Shown here piece after piece: positions 1 to 6,447 of a DNA stretch of 8,239 bases. The notes beneath the pieces were generated by a model. The model ran no database searches. It was not told the DNA's origin and was given only the letters and a program-made list of their open reading frames with translations. The DNA is from DATARH01 sp038228485 (GTDB lineage Bacteria > Pseudomonadota > Alphaproteobacteria > ATCC43930 > CGMCC-115725). Numbering within the stretch: position 1 is the first letter of the stretch; every line of letters begins with the position of its first letter. The stretch covers positions 1-8,239 of the forward strand of contig JBBRPG010000174.1 of the NCBI GenBank assembly GCA_038228485.1, given 5' to 3'. The position numbers and the translations under genes were made by a program.

Positions 1-2
1 AG

Positions 3-599
3 GTCTGCTCGGCCTGTCACGCGGTCAAGTATCTGTACTATCGGAACCTCGAGGCGATCGGCTACACCGAGGACCAGATCAAGGGCATGGCCGCGCAAGC
101 CCAGGTCGCCGACGGGCCGAACGACCAGGGCGACATGTTCCAACGCCCGGGGCGGCCATCCGACAAAATGCCGGCGCCGTTCCAGAACGACGAGAAGGCC
201 CGCACCGCCAACAACGGCGCGCTGCCGCCCGATTTGTCGCTGATCGTCAAGGCGCGCGATAACGGGCCGGACTACGTCTACGCGCTGCTCACCGGGTTCA
301 AAGCGACGCCGCCGGCCGACTTCAAAATCGCCACGGGCATGAACTTCAACCCGTATTTTGCCGGCCACCAGATCGCGATGCCGCCGCCGCTGACTGCCGA
401 CGGTCAGCTCACCTTCGCCGACGGCACCACCGCCAGCATCGCGCAGATGTCACGCGACGTCGTCACCTTCCTCTCCTGGGCGGCCGAGCCGAACCTCGAC
501 GACCGGCACAAGATGGGCGCCAAGGTGATCCTGTTCCTGGTCGTCGTCGCCGGGCTATTCTACGCGGCGAAGCGCAAGATCTGGGCCGCAATCCACTAG
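3..599 (+). CDS. petC: Cytochrome c1 of the bc1 complex, C-terminal part (5' end outside window)
   Basis: This is the membrane-anchored haem subunit of the quinol:cytochrome c oxidoreductase (complex III), which passes electrons from the Rieske protein to a soluble cytochrome c on the periplasmic side. The frame is open from the window edge. The first codons read V-C-S-A-C-H, the CxxCH haem c attachment site (Cys codons at 6 and 15, His at 18). The family motif PGRPSD and the stretch NNGALPPDLSLI follow. The axial methionine lies in IAMPPPL (ATG at 378). The C-terminal 29 residues form one hydrophobic membrane anchor with a basic end (AAKRKIW). About 198 residues are visible, so the signal peptide and sequence before the haem site are missing. 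In some rhizobia cytochromes b and c1 are one fused polypeptide (FbcH), and the cut edge cannot exclude that here. petA and petB are expected just upstream. Identification is secure. Confidence 0.96.
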   Translation, partial: VCSACHAVKYLYYRNLEAIGYTEDQIKGMAAQAQVADGPNDQGDMFQRPGRPSDKMPAPFQNDEKARTANNGALPPDLSLIVKARDNGPDYVYALLTGFKATPPADFKIATGMNFNPYFAGHQIAMPPPLTADGQLTFADGTTASIAQMSRDVVTFLSWAAEPNLDDRHKMGAKVILFLVVVAGLFYAAKRKIWAAIH

Positions 600-636
600 G
601 AGCGGCCCCGGGATCCAACCCCAAGGGCCCCCTCGC

Positions 637-1512
<876 letters not shown>

Positions 1513-1521
1513 AATAGGGCG

Positions 1522-2637
1522 ATGAACGTCAACGGCCGGCCGATGCGGACGATCTGGCTCGGCGACGACGGGCACAGTGTCGAGATCATCGACCAGCGCC
1601 TGTTGCCGCACGAACTGGTCGTCGCCCGATTGCACACGCTCGACGACGCGGCGCGGGCGATCCGCGACATGGCGGTGCGCGGCGCCCCGCTGATCGGCGC
1701 GACGGCTGCCTACGGGGTCGCGCTGGCGATGGCTGCCGAGCCGTCCGATAACGGCCTGGCGCAGGCGATCGAGATCCTTGCGGCGACCCGGCCCACGGCG
1801 GTCAATTTGCATTGGGCGCTTGAGGCGATGCACCAGGCGCTGTCGCCGCTGCCGCCGCGCCGCCGCCACGAGGCCGCCCTGGCGCGCGCCGCCGAGATCG
1901 CCGAGGAGGATGTCGCCATTTGCCGCGCGATCGGCGAGCACGGCCTGCCGCTGATCGCCGAGGCGCAGCGCCGCAAGCCGGGCGGCAAGGGCGATCAACC
2001 AGTCGAAATCCTCACTCACTGCAATGCCGGCTGGCTGGCGACGGTCGATTGGGGCACCGCGCTGTCGCCGGTCTTCCACGCCCACGATGCGGGCATCCCG
2101 GTGCATGTCTGGGTCGACGAGACCCGCCCGCGCAACCAGGGCGCCAGCCTCACCGCCTGGGAGCTGCTGCAGCACGGGGTGCCGCACACGGTCATCGCCG
2201 ACAATGCCGGCGGCCACCTAATGCGCCACGGGATGGTCGATCTGTGCATCACCGGCACCGACCGCACCACCGCCACCGGCGACGTCGCCAACAAGATCGG
2301 CACCTATCTGAAGGCGCTGGCGGCGCACGACAATGGCGTGCCGTTTTATGTCGCGCTGCCCTCGCCGACGATCGACTGGACGCTCGACGACGGCGACCGC
2401 ATCCCGATCGAGGAACGCAGTGCCCGCGAAGTCACCCACATCGCCGGGTGGACCGAGCAGGGCGAGCGGGTCGAGGTGCGGCTGACCCCGGAGGGAAGCC
2501 CCGCGGCCAATTACGCCTTTGACGTGACCCCGGCGCGGCTCGTTACCGCGCTGATCACCGAGCGCGGCGTCTGTCCCGCCTCCCGCGAAGGATTGCTCGG
2601 CCTCTTCCCCGAACGGCGCAGCCGCGGCGCCGCGTAA
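1522..2637 (+). CDS. mtnA: S-methyl-5-thioribose-1-phosphate isomerase
   Basis: This enzyme isomerises 5-methylthioribose-1-phosphate, the product of MtnP, to 5-methylthioribulose-1-phosphate. It belongs to the MtnA/eIF2B-alpha-like fold. The 371 residues carry RDMAVRGAPLIGATAAYG near the N terminus, THCNAGWLATVDWGTALSP with the family's catalytic cysteine (Cys167), VDETRPRNQGASLTAWEL, and GTDRTTATGDVANKIGTY with the catalytic aspartate (Asp247). PFYVALPSPTIDW follows. A short basic, glycine-rich stretch (RRKPGGKGDQ) just before the catalytic cysteine looks like a surface loop. The start codon lies 9 bases after the mtnP stop. The nearest AGGG is only 2 bases from the ATG, so translation may rely on coupling to mtnP. 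The product can enter the classical methionine salvage pathway, the RuBisCO-like-protein isoprenoid shunt or the aldolase (DHAP) shunt. The window does not show which one this organism uses. Confidence 0.95.
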   Translation: MNVNGRPMRTIWLGDDGHSVEIIDQRLLPHELVVARLHTLDDAARAIRDMAVRGAPLIGATAAYGVALAMAAEPSDNGLAQAIEILAATRPTAVNLHWALEAMHQALSPLPPRRRHEAALARAAEIAEEDVAICRAIGEHGLPLIAEAQRRKPGGKGDQPVEILTHCNAGWLATVDWGTALSPVFHAHDAGIPVHVWVDETRPRNQGASLTAWELLQHGVPHTVIADNAGGHLMRHGMVDLCITGTDRTTATGDVANKIGTYLKALAAHDNGVPFYVALPSPTIDWTLDDGDRIPIEERSAREVTHIAGWTEQGERVEVRLTPEGSPAANYAFDVTPARLVTALITERGVCPASREGLLGLFPERRSRGAA

Positions 2638-2851
2638 TTCAATTCGTTTTTCTCCGCCCATTCCCCGGATTTGTCCCGGGATTACGCGGATGACGGTGAA
2701 GGGGGTGCGTTCTCCCCTTGCCCACTGACCTGCACGCACGAGCAGGTTTGCGAAGTATCTCTGCCTTTTATGGCAAAAATGTTATTATGCGAGATTACGA
2801 TAATTTATTACCTCCTTAAGTTGTGTATCCAAACGTTTGAAAGGACATTTT
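2638..2851. other. Intergenic region, AT-rich in its second half
   Basis: There is no convincing gene here. The first half is of ordinary composition and holds a weak inverted repeat (CCCGG 2664-2668, CCGGG 2676-2680, 7-base loop) without a T-tract, so it is not a clear terminator for mtnA. From about 2761 the G+C content falls to about one third (19 of 60 bases in 2761-2820), as expected of a promoter region. GATAAT at 2799-2804 resembles a -10 box, but no good -35 box sits at the right distance. A perfect 10-base palindrome, CAAACGTTTG, occupies 2830-2839 just before the Shine-Dalgarno of the following gene. ACCTCCTTA at 2810-2818 equals the 3' tail of E. coli-type 16S rRNA and is partly complementary to that Shine-Dalgarno. 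Confidence 0.5.
2840..2845 (+). promoter_or_regulatory. Ribosome binding site that selects the GTG start at 2852
   Basis: AAAGGA lies 6 bases before GTG at 2852, an ideal spacing. A longer reading from TTG at 2837 is open, but that codon has no upstream purine-rich site and lies inside a palindrome. GTG 2852 is therefore preferred, which removes five residues from the longer reading. Confidence 0.6.
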
Positions 2852-3682
2852 GTGAAGTCCGCCCGCCTTCCCCCCTCCGTGACGGCGGCGATTCACGACA
2901 TCAGCGTGCGCCAGGCGACTGAAAAACAACTCGCGCAGATGGAAGGCAGATATCACGGGCTGCTGGAGGCGGCTCCGGATGCAATGGTGGTGGTCAACCA
3001 TGGCGGCGACATCGTCCTGCTCAACCTTCAGGCTGAGAAACAGTTTGGATACCGCCGCGATGAACTCCTCGGGCAGCCCATCACGGACATCATTCCCCAG
3101 GGCTTCGCGGAGCGGCTGATCGCCGACGATCGCCGCTCCGCGGAAGAGGCGCTCGCACAGCAGATCGGCATGGGGATCGAGCTCACCGCTCGGCGCAAGG
3201 ACGGCAGCGAGTTTCCGATCGAGCTGATGCTGAGCCGGCTGGAAAGCGGCGAAGGCATCCTGGTGACGGCGGCGATCCGCGATATCAGCGTGCGCAAACG
3301 CGTGGAGGAAAATCTTCGACGCAGCGAAGACCATTTTCGAGCCAGCGAGCGCAAACGCGTGGAGGAAAATCTTCGAAGCGAGGATCGGTTCCGATCGATT
3401 TTCTCTTTGGTGAGCGACGGTATCTTTATCACGTCGCCGGCGACGGGAGCCTTTACGGAGGTTAATGAAACCGCGTGCGTCATGTTTGGCTATACGGCCA
3501 ACGAACTGATCGGCGGTGATATAGAGATGATCTGTTCCGGTGTGCCGCCGTACACGCAGCGGAAGCGATGGAATGGCACGCGAAGGCAATTGCCACGGGG
3601 AATCCGCAAAGGTTCGAATGGCATTGCAGGACCAAGGACGGTCACCTTTTCTGGGCTGAATTCTCAATCCAGTTGGCCTTGA
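2852..3682 (+). CDS. N-terminal PAS-domain part of a frameshifted sensor kinase
   Basis: This is the sensory half of a hybrid histidine kinase whose catalytic half continues in another frame. The opening residues VTAAIHDISVR match the end of a PAS module rather than a normal protein start. A complete PAS domain follows (about residues 33-147: EAAPDAMVVVNHGGDIVLLN, GQPITDIIPQ, RRKDGSEFPIELMLSRLESG, VTAAIRDISVR). Next comes a charged helical linker with RKRVEENLR twice (about 148-180), and the first part of a second PAS domain (RFRSIFSLVSDGIFI, FTEVNETACVMFGYTANELI). From about 3562 this frame leaves the PAS pattern and runs 40 unrelated codons to a TGA at 3680-3682. No signal peptide or membrane segment is visible, so the sensor would be cytoplasmic. 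G+C is lower than in mtnA. It may be a real pseudogene or a base-call error; the ligand is unknown. Confidence 0.8.
   Translation: MKSARLPPSVTAAIHDISVRQATEKQLAQMEGRYHGLLEAAPDAMVVVNHGGDIVLLNLQAEKQFGYRRDELLGQPITDIIPQGFAERLIADDRRSAEEALAQQIGMGIELTARRKDGSEFPIELMLSRLESGEGILVTAAIRDISVRKRVEENLRRSEDHFRASERKRVEENLRSEDRFRSIFSLVSDGIFITSPATGAFTEVNETACVMFGYTANELIGGDIEMICSGVPPYTQRKRWNGTRRQLPRGIRKGSNGIAGPRTVTFSGLNSQSSWP
2879..3295 (+). repeat. Two copies of a PAS C-terminal segment, 384 bases apart
   Basis: Positions 2879-2911 and 3263-3295 match at 30 of 33 bases and encode VTAAIHDISVR and VTAAIRDISVR. The offset of 384 bases is exactly 128 codons, the size of one PAS module with its linker. The second copy ends a complete PAS domain. 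The first lies at the very start of the reading frame with no PAS domain before it, as if an upstream module had been lost. Confidence 0.75.
3292..3376 (+). repeat. In-frame direct repeat in the inter-PAS linker (57-base period)
   Basis: A 28-base sequence is identical at 3292-3319 and 3349-3376, offset by 57 bases (19 codons). Both copies encode RKRVEENLR. The resemblance continues more loosely after the identical block (RSEDHFRASE against SEDRFRSIF), with one codon missing in the second copy. The duplicated unit is a charged, probably coiled-coil linker helix between the two PAS domains. The perfect identity at DNA level suggests a recent tandem duplication. Confidence 0.85.
3555..3568 (+). 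other. Frameshift site in the second PAS domain of the kinase
   Basis: Up to CAG CGG (3557-3562) the PAS sequence reads SGVPPYTQR. The expected continuation, EAMEWHAKAI...FEWHCRTKDGHLFWAEFSI, lies in the frame that starts with GAA at 3562. One missing G in the GG at 3561-3562 (CGG GAA becoming CGGAA) explains it fully. With that base restored the protein runs unbroken from 2852 to 4887. There is no slippery heptamer, so programmed frameshifting is unlikely. Confidence 0.85.
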
Positions 3683-4887
3683 TCAGTGGGCAGAATGTCG
3701 TGCTTGCGACGGTACGCAACGTGACTGAACGGCATACCGTCGAAGCGCAGCTGCGCCAGGCGCAGAAGATGGAGACGATCGGCAACCTCACCGGCGGGAT
3801 GGCGCATGACTTCAACAATATGCTGGGGGTTATCATCGGCAACCTCGATCTCGCCAGACCGCTGATCAAAGACGACGACGAGGTCGCCGAGCTGGTGCAG
3901 GAAGCGATCGAGGCGGCCCTGAGCGGCGCGGAGTTGACCCGCCAGCTGCTCGCCTTCGCTCGTCAGCAGCCGCTGCGCCCGGAGCGGATTGAGGTAAACG
4001 AGCTCATCACCAACATCGTCCGGCTGTTGCGGCGAACCCTGGGGGAAAATATCGAGATCACGCTCGATCTTGCCGCCAATCTTTGGCCGGCCGTCGCCGA
4101 TCCGGCCCAGCTCGAGGCCGGTCTGACAAATCCGGCCACCAACGCGCGCGATGCGATGCCGCAGGGCGGCAAGCTGACGATCGCCACCGCCAACCGCCAC
4201 CTCGATCGCGACGATGCCGCCGCGCATGTCGAGGCGATTCCGGGCAAATACGCGGCAATCGAGGTGACCGACACCGGCGGCGGCATGACGCCAGAGGTCG
4301 TCGAGCGGATCTTTGAGCCGTTCTTCACCACCAAAGGGCCGGGCAAGGGCACCGGGCTCGGCCTCAGCATGGTGTTCGGCTTTATCAAACAATCGGGCGG
4401 GCACATCAGCGTCTATAGTGAGCCTGGGGTCGGCACCACGTTCCGCCTCTATTTGCCGCGCGCGGAACCTGAAAGCACAGTTGCTGCCGACACCGACGCC
4501 GTCGCGGCGCCGAGCGGCAAGGGTGAGATTGTCCTGGCGGTCGAGGACAACCCGAGACTGCGCCGCTTGGTGATGCGCCAGCTGACCGAGCTGGGCTATC
4601 AGCCGCTGGAGGCGGACGGGCCGGCGGCGGCGCTGGCGATGCTCGAAACCGGCAAGGTCGAGCTGCTGTTCAGCGACATTGTGATGCCCGGCCCAATCGA
4701 CGGGATCGGGCTGGCGCAACAGGCGATCGAGCGCTGGCCCGACCTTAAAATCGTGCTGACCTCGGGCTTTCCGGGAACCAAGCTCGACGATCAGTTGGGC
4801 CAGAGCCGCGCGATGGTGCGGCTGCTCGGCAAGCCCTACCGCAAGGAGGATTTGGCGCGGGTGCTGAACGAGGCGCTGGAGGGCTGA
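3568..4887 (+). CDS. Hybrid histidine kinase, kinase core plus receiver (3' part of frameshifted gene)
   Basis: This frame encodes the catalytic half of the two-component sensor begun at 2852. It opens with the rest of a PAS domain (FEWHCRTKDGHLFWAEFSI, then LATVRNVTERHTVEAQLRQA). The dimerisation/phosphoacceptor motif GNLTGGMAHDFNNML has its His at residue 80 of this frame. The ATP-binding domain has NARDAM (Asn192), DTGGGM (Asp235), FEPFFTTK and GKGTGLGL (259-266). A C-terminal receiver has VEDN (325-328), the phosphoacceptor Asp370 in FSDIVMPG, TSGFPG, and the conserved Lys422 in LGKPYRKEDL. The N-box region reads LTNPATNARDAM where most relatives have LLNLAINARDAM; a proline in that helix is unusual. 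ATG 3568 is only the first ATG in frame and is probably not a natural start. No output domain or partner regulator is adjacent, so the target is unknown. If translated alone, it would lack a full sensor domain. Confidence 0.85.
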   Translation: MEWHAKAIATGNPQRFEWHCRTKDGHLFWAEFSIQLALISGQNVVLATVRNVTERHTVEAQLRQAQKMETIGNLTGGMAHDFNNMLGVIIGNLDLARPLIKDDDEVAELVQEAIEAALSGAELTRQLLAFARQQPLRPERIEVNELITNIVRLLRRTLGENIEITLDLAANLWPAVADPAQLEAGLTNPATNARDAMPQGGKLTIATANRHLDRDDAAAHVEAIPGKYAAIEVTDTGGGMTPEVVERIFEPFFTTKGPGKGTGLGLSMVFGFIKQSGGHISVYSEPGVGTTFRLYLPRAEPESTVAADTDAVAAPSGKGEIVLAVEDNPRLRRLVMRQLTELGYQPLEADGPAAALAMLETGKVELLFSDIVMPGPIDGIGLAQQAIERWPDLKIVLTSGFPGTKLDDQLGQSRAMVRLLGKPYRKEDLARVLNEALEG

Positions 4888-4910
4888 CCCCGCGGCCAGA
4901 AGCGCTCACG

Positions 4911-4940
4911 GCGTCGGGTTGCCTCACCCTTCCCCGACGC
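4911..4940. terminator. Weak hairpin between convergent genes
   Basis: GCGTCGGG at 4911-4918 and CCCGACGC at 4933-4940 form a perfect 8-base inverted repeat with a 14-base loop. It lies at the meeting point of the kinase (+) and the MetE-like gene (-) and overlaps the last codons of the latter. There is no T-tract on either side and the loop is long, so the terminator role is inferred from position only. Confidence 0.3.
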
Positions 4941-6099
4941 TGGCGAAATAGAGCGAGGGGTCGGCGGCGCGCACGCGCGCCTCGGGCAGGCCGAGTTCGC
5001 GGCGGACGATGTTGGTCTTCTCCACCAGCGACACGCATTTGTAATAGGCGATGCGGCGCGACAGCCCCTCGCGGCCGAAGCCGCAATCGGTGGTGATGAC
5101 CAGCCGCTCGGGCGGGATGTGTTCGAGGGCCTTGCGGATCAGCGCGGCGACATGCTCGGGCGGCTCGACCGTGGTGGCCGTGTGGCTGATGACGCCGATG
5201 CCGATCTTTTTGTCGGTGGCGTATTTGCTGAAGAGGGCGAGGTCCTTGCCGTCGCTGCTGCAGCACTCGAAGGTGATGACGTCGGCGTTGAGCCGCAGCA
5301 AATGGGGCAGCGCCCGCTCATAGCTCGGCACCTCCCAATAGACCCGCTGCTGGTTGGGGTTGCCCCAGCAGGTATGCACCCAAATCTCGGCGTCCAGCCC
5401 ACCGAGCTGGCGGTTGAACGCCTCAGTGAGGAATTCGAGCTCGTCGTCGGTACAGTCGGGGCGGGTGGTGCGGCCGTGATGCGGCGGCTCCTCGAGCTGG
5501 ATCACCCGGCAGCCGGCGGCGACCAGCTCCTTCAGCTCGGCGTTCATGATGTCGCAGAGGTCGAGGATCATCTCGCGGTTGTCGCGGTAATGCGCGTTCC
5601 ACAGCATGCTGGCCAGCACCGGCGCGCAGATCGTGCCGAACTTGACCGGCTTGTCGGTGAGGCGCTGCGCCACCTGCCACAGCGCGGCGTATTCGAGCGG
5701 GCCGCGCGACAGCTTCTCGGCGACGATCGCCGGCTGATAGGCCTCCTGCACCTCGTAGAGGATGCGGCCAGGGCGCACCGAATCCCGGCCGAGCCAGCCC
5801 TGCGAGGTGCTGCGGTGGCCCTTGATGCCGCCCAGGCGCTCGATCGGATAGAAGAACCACGACTTGCCGCCGACATTGAGGTCGAAGCGGCTGTCGCCGT
5901 CGGTGACGATGTCGAGGCCCGCGGCCTCCTGCGCGTTGATCACCGCGGCGACGGCGTCGAGGTACTGCTCGCGGAACATCGAGTCGCCCATCGCCGCCTT
6001 GAACGAGCGCCCGTCGAGATTGGCGTTGTACCAAAGCGGCCGCGGATACGACCCGGTGATCGCGGTCGGCATGACCATGTCGCGCGTGGTTGTCAGCAT
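4924..6099 (-). CDS. Stand-alone MetE C-terminal-domain-family methyltransferase (methionine synthase II-like)
   Basis: The 391-residue protein resembles only the catalytic C-terminal half of cobalamin-independent methionine synthase; full MetE has about 750 residues. The N terminus has TAITGSYPRPLWYN, followed by GLDIVTDGDSRFD and the barrel strand VIQLEEPP (about 199-206). The zinc ligands of MetE all have counterparts: His242 and Cys244 in VHTCWGN, Glu278 in ITFECCSSD, and Cys339 in TTDCGFG. It should therefore bind zinc and activate a thiol as methyl acceptor. The MetE N-terminal domain, which helps bind the folate tail, is absent, so the methyl donor may not be methyltetrahydropteroyl-triglutamate. 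The ATG has GGGAGGA 7 bases upstream, making this start firm. It is convergent with the kinase and divergent from the GntR gene. Alternatives are a folate-independent methionine synthase, or an alkyl/methyl transferase acting on another thiol. Family is sure; substrate is not. Confidence 0.88.
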   Translation of the reverse strand: MLTTTRDMVMPTAITGSYPRPLWYNANLDGRSFKAAMGDSMFREQYLDAVAAVINAQEAAGLDIVTDGDSRFDLNVGGKSWFFYPIERLGGIKGHRSTSQGWLGRDSVRPGRILYEVQEAYQPAIVAEKLSRGPLEYAALWQVAQRLTDKPVKFGTICAPVLASMLWNAHYRDNREMILDLCDIMNAELKELVAAGCRVIQLEEPPHHGRTTRPDCTDDELEFLTEAFNRQLGGLDAEIWVHTCWGNPNQQRVYWEVPSYERALPHLLRLNADVITFECCSSDGKDLALFSKYATDKKIGIGVISHTATTVEPPEHVAALIRKALEHIPPERLVITTDCGFGREGLSRRIAYYKCVSLVEKTNIVRRELGLPEARVRAADPSLYFASVGEG

Positions 6100-6106
6100 C
6101 GCGTTG

Positions 6107-6113
6107 TCCTCCC
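6107..6113 (-). promoter_or_regulatory. Strong ribosome binding site of the MetE-like gene
   Basis: Read on the - strand this is GGGAGGA, 7 bases before the ATG at 6099. It fixes the start of the MetE-like protein at Met1 instead of Met8 or Met10. A short inverted repeat (GCGGC/GCCGC on the - strand) lies directly upstream. Confidence 0.75.
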
Positions 6114-6140
6114 AGCGGCCCTGACGAGCCAGCCGCCGAT

Positions 6141-6187
6141 GCCTGTTATCCCTGTTAATTGCCGCAAGTTATCAGGCAATAACAGGC
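6141..6187. promoter_or_regulatory. Nested inverted repeats in the leader of the MetE-like gene (operator or RNA switch candidate)
   Basis: GCCTGTTAT (6141-6149) is the perfect inverse of ATAACAGGC (6179-6187). Inside it, CCTGTTAATTGCC (6151-6163) is the inverse of GGCAATAACAGG (6175-6186) with one extra base and an 11-base loop. GTTAT (6168-6172) and ATAAC (6179-6183) form a third dyad, and CCTGTTA occurs twice in tandem (6142-6148, 6151-6157). The right arm can pair with either left arm but not both. As DNA this could be an operator for the divergent GntR protein. As RNA on the - strand it offers two mutually exclusive hairpins about 40 to 85 bases before the start codon. It resembles no riboswitch class I can recognise. 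Confidence 0.5.
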
Positions 6188-6238
6188 CCGGCCATCTCGG
6201 CCCAAATCACCAAGCGAGCCTGTATGGCACACGATTTT

Positions 6239-6257
6239 GGCAATTTTATAGTTTGCC
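6239..6257 (-). promoter_or_regulatory. Candidate promoter of the MetE-like gene inside a GGCAA/TTGCC dyad
   Basis: On the - strand TATAAA (plus-strand 6245-6250) resembles a -10 box; only a poor -35 (TTCGCC) lies 17 bases upstream. The box is framed by GGCAA (6239-6243) and TTGCC (6253-6257), a dyad that a bound regulator could use to block polymerase. A transcript starting here would have a leader of about 140 bases that includes the nested repeats at 6141-6187. This assignment is weak. Confidence 0.3.
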
Positions 6258-6307
6258 GGACCCGATAGGCGAAGCCATAGCCGTCTCACTCAGGGTTCCT
6301 AGTTTTT

Positions 6308-6324
6308 GACCCGGAAGGCGGGTC
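6308..6324. repeat. Perfect hairpin GACCCG-N5-CGGGTC in the divergent intergenic region
   Basis: GACCCG (6308-6313) and CGGGTC (6319-6324) flank a 5-base loop. On the + strand a run of five T comes before the hairpin and not after it, so it does not form an intrinsic terminator in either direction. Its role is unknown. The rest of 6260-6410 shows nothing else I can name. Confidence 0.4.
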
Positions 6325-6413
6325 CGTCAACGACTGCTCATGCCCCCGAAGCCGACAGTCGCAAAAAATATCCTTGAGCGTGCAGCCTCCGCACCAGGCA
6401 AAGGCAACTCGGA

Positions 6414-6447
6414 TTGACTCGATCATATTTATAATAATAAATAGGAT
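6414..6447 (+). promoter_or_regulatory. Candidate promoter/operator at the gntR start
   Basis: TTGACT (6414-6419) is a good -35 box; 17 bases later comes ATAAAT (6437-6442). A perfect TATAAT sits at 6430-6435 but only 10 bases from TTGACT. The region is also an 18-base dyad, TATTTAT (6426-6432), AATA, ATAAATA (6437-6443), which extends to 6422-6447 with one mismatched pair. It ends on the first ATG. It could be an autoregulatory operator overlapping the promoter. If the 17-base pairing is used, transcription would begin at about the ATG at 6449, giving a nearly leaderless mRNA. Confidence 0.4.

Noticed and set aside
604..629. GGCCC/GGGCC inverted repeat between petC and mtnP as a terminator
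   Set aside because: Five-base arms, a 16-base loop and no T-tract; ordinary for such GC-rich DNA.
2664..2680. CCCGG/CCGGG hairpin after mtnA as an intrinsic terminator
   Set aside because: Only five base pairs and followed by ATTACG instead of a T-tract.
2671..2922. Small + strand open frame of 83 codons across the mtnA-kinase gap
   Set aside because: It mixes intergenic DNA with an out-of-frame reading of the kinase 5' end, has no ribosome site and no family resemblance.
3555..3568. Programmed ribosomal frameshift in the kinase
   Set aside because: No slippery heptamer and no evident downstream pseudoknot; a simple one-base loss inside a conserved PAS sequence explains it better.
3664..4719. 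351-codon open frame on the - strand opposite the kinase core
   Set aside because: The + strand carries all kinase and receiver motifs; the - strand translation is unstructured and Arg/Asp/Gln-rich.
6100..6250. SAM-II, SAM-I or cobalamin riboswitch before the MetE-like gene
   Set aside because: I looked for the conserved core sequences of these classes on the - strand leader and did not find them; only the repeat structure itself can be supported.
5119..6309. 396-codon open frame on the + strand opposite the MetE-like gene
   Set aside because: It has no motif and lies opposite a gene with a strong ribosome site and conserved zinc ligands. Its end runs through the intergenic repeats.
6374..6445. 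TTG at 6374 as the start of the GntR protein
   Set aside because: It would add 24 residues, including a run of isoleucines encoded by the AT-rich promoter-like dyad, not seen in this family; there is no ribosome site.
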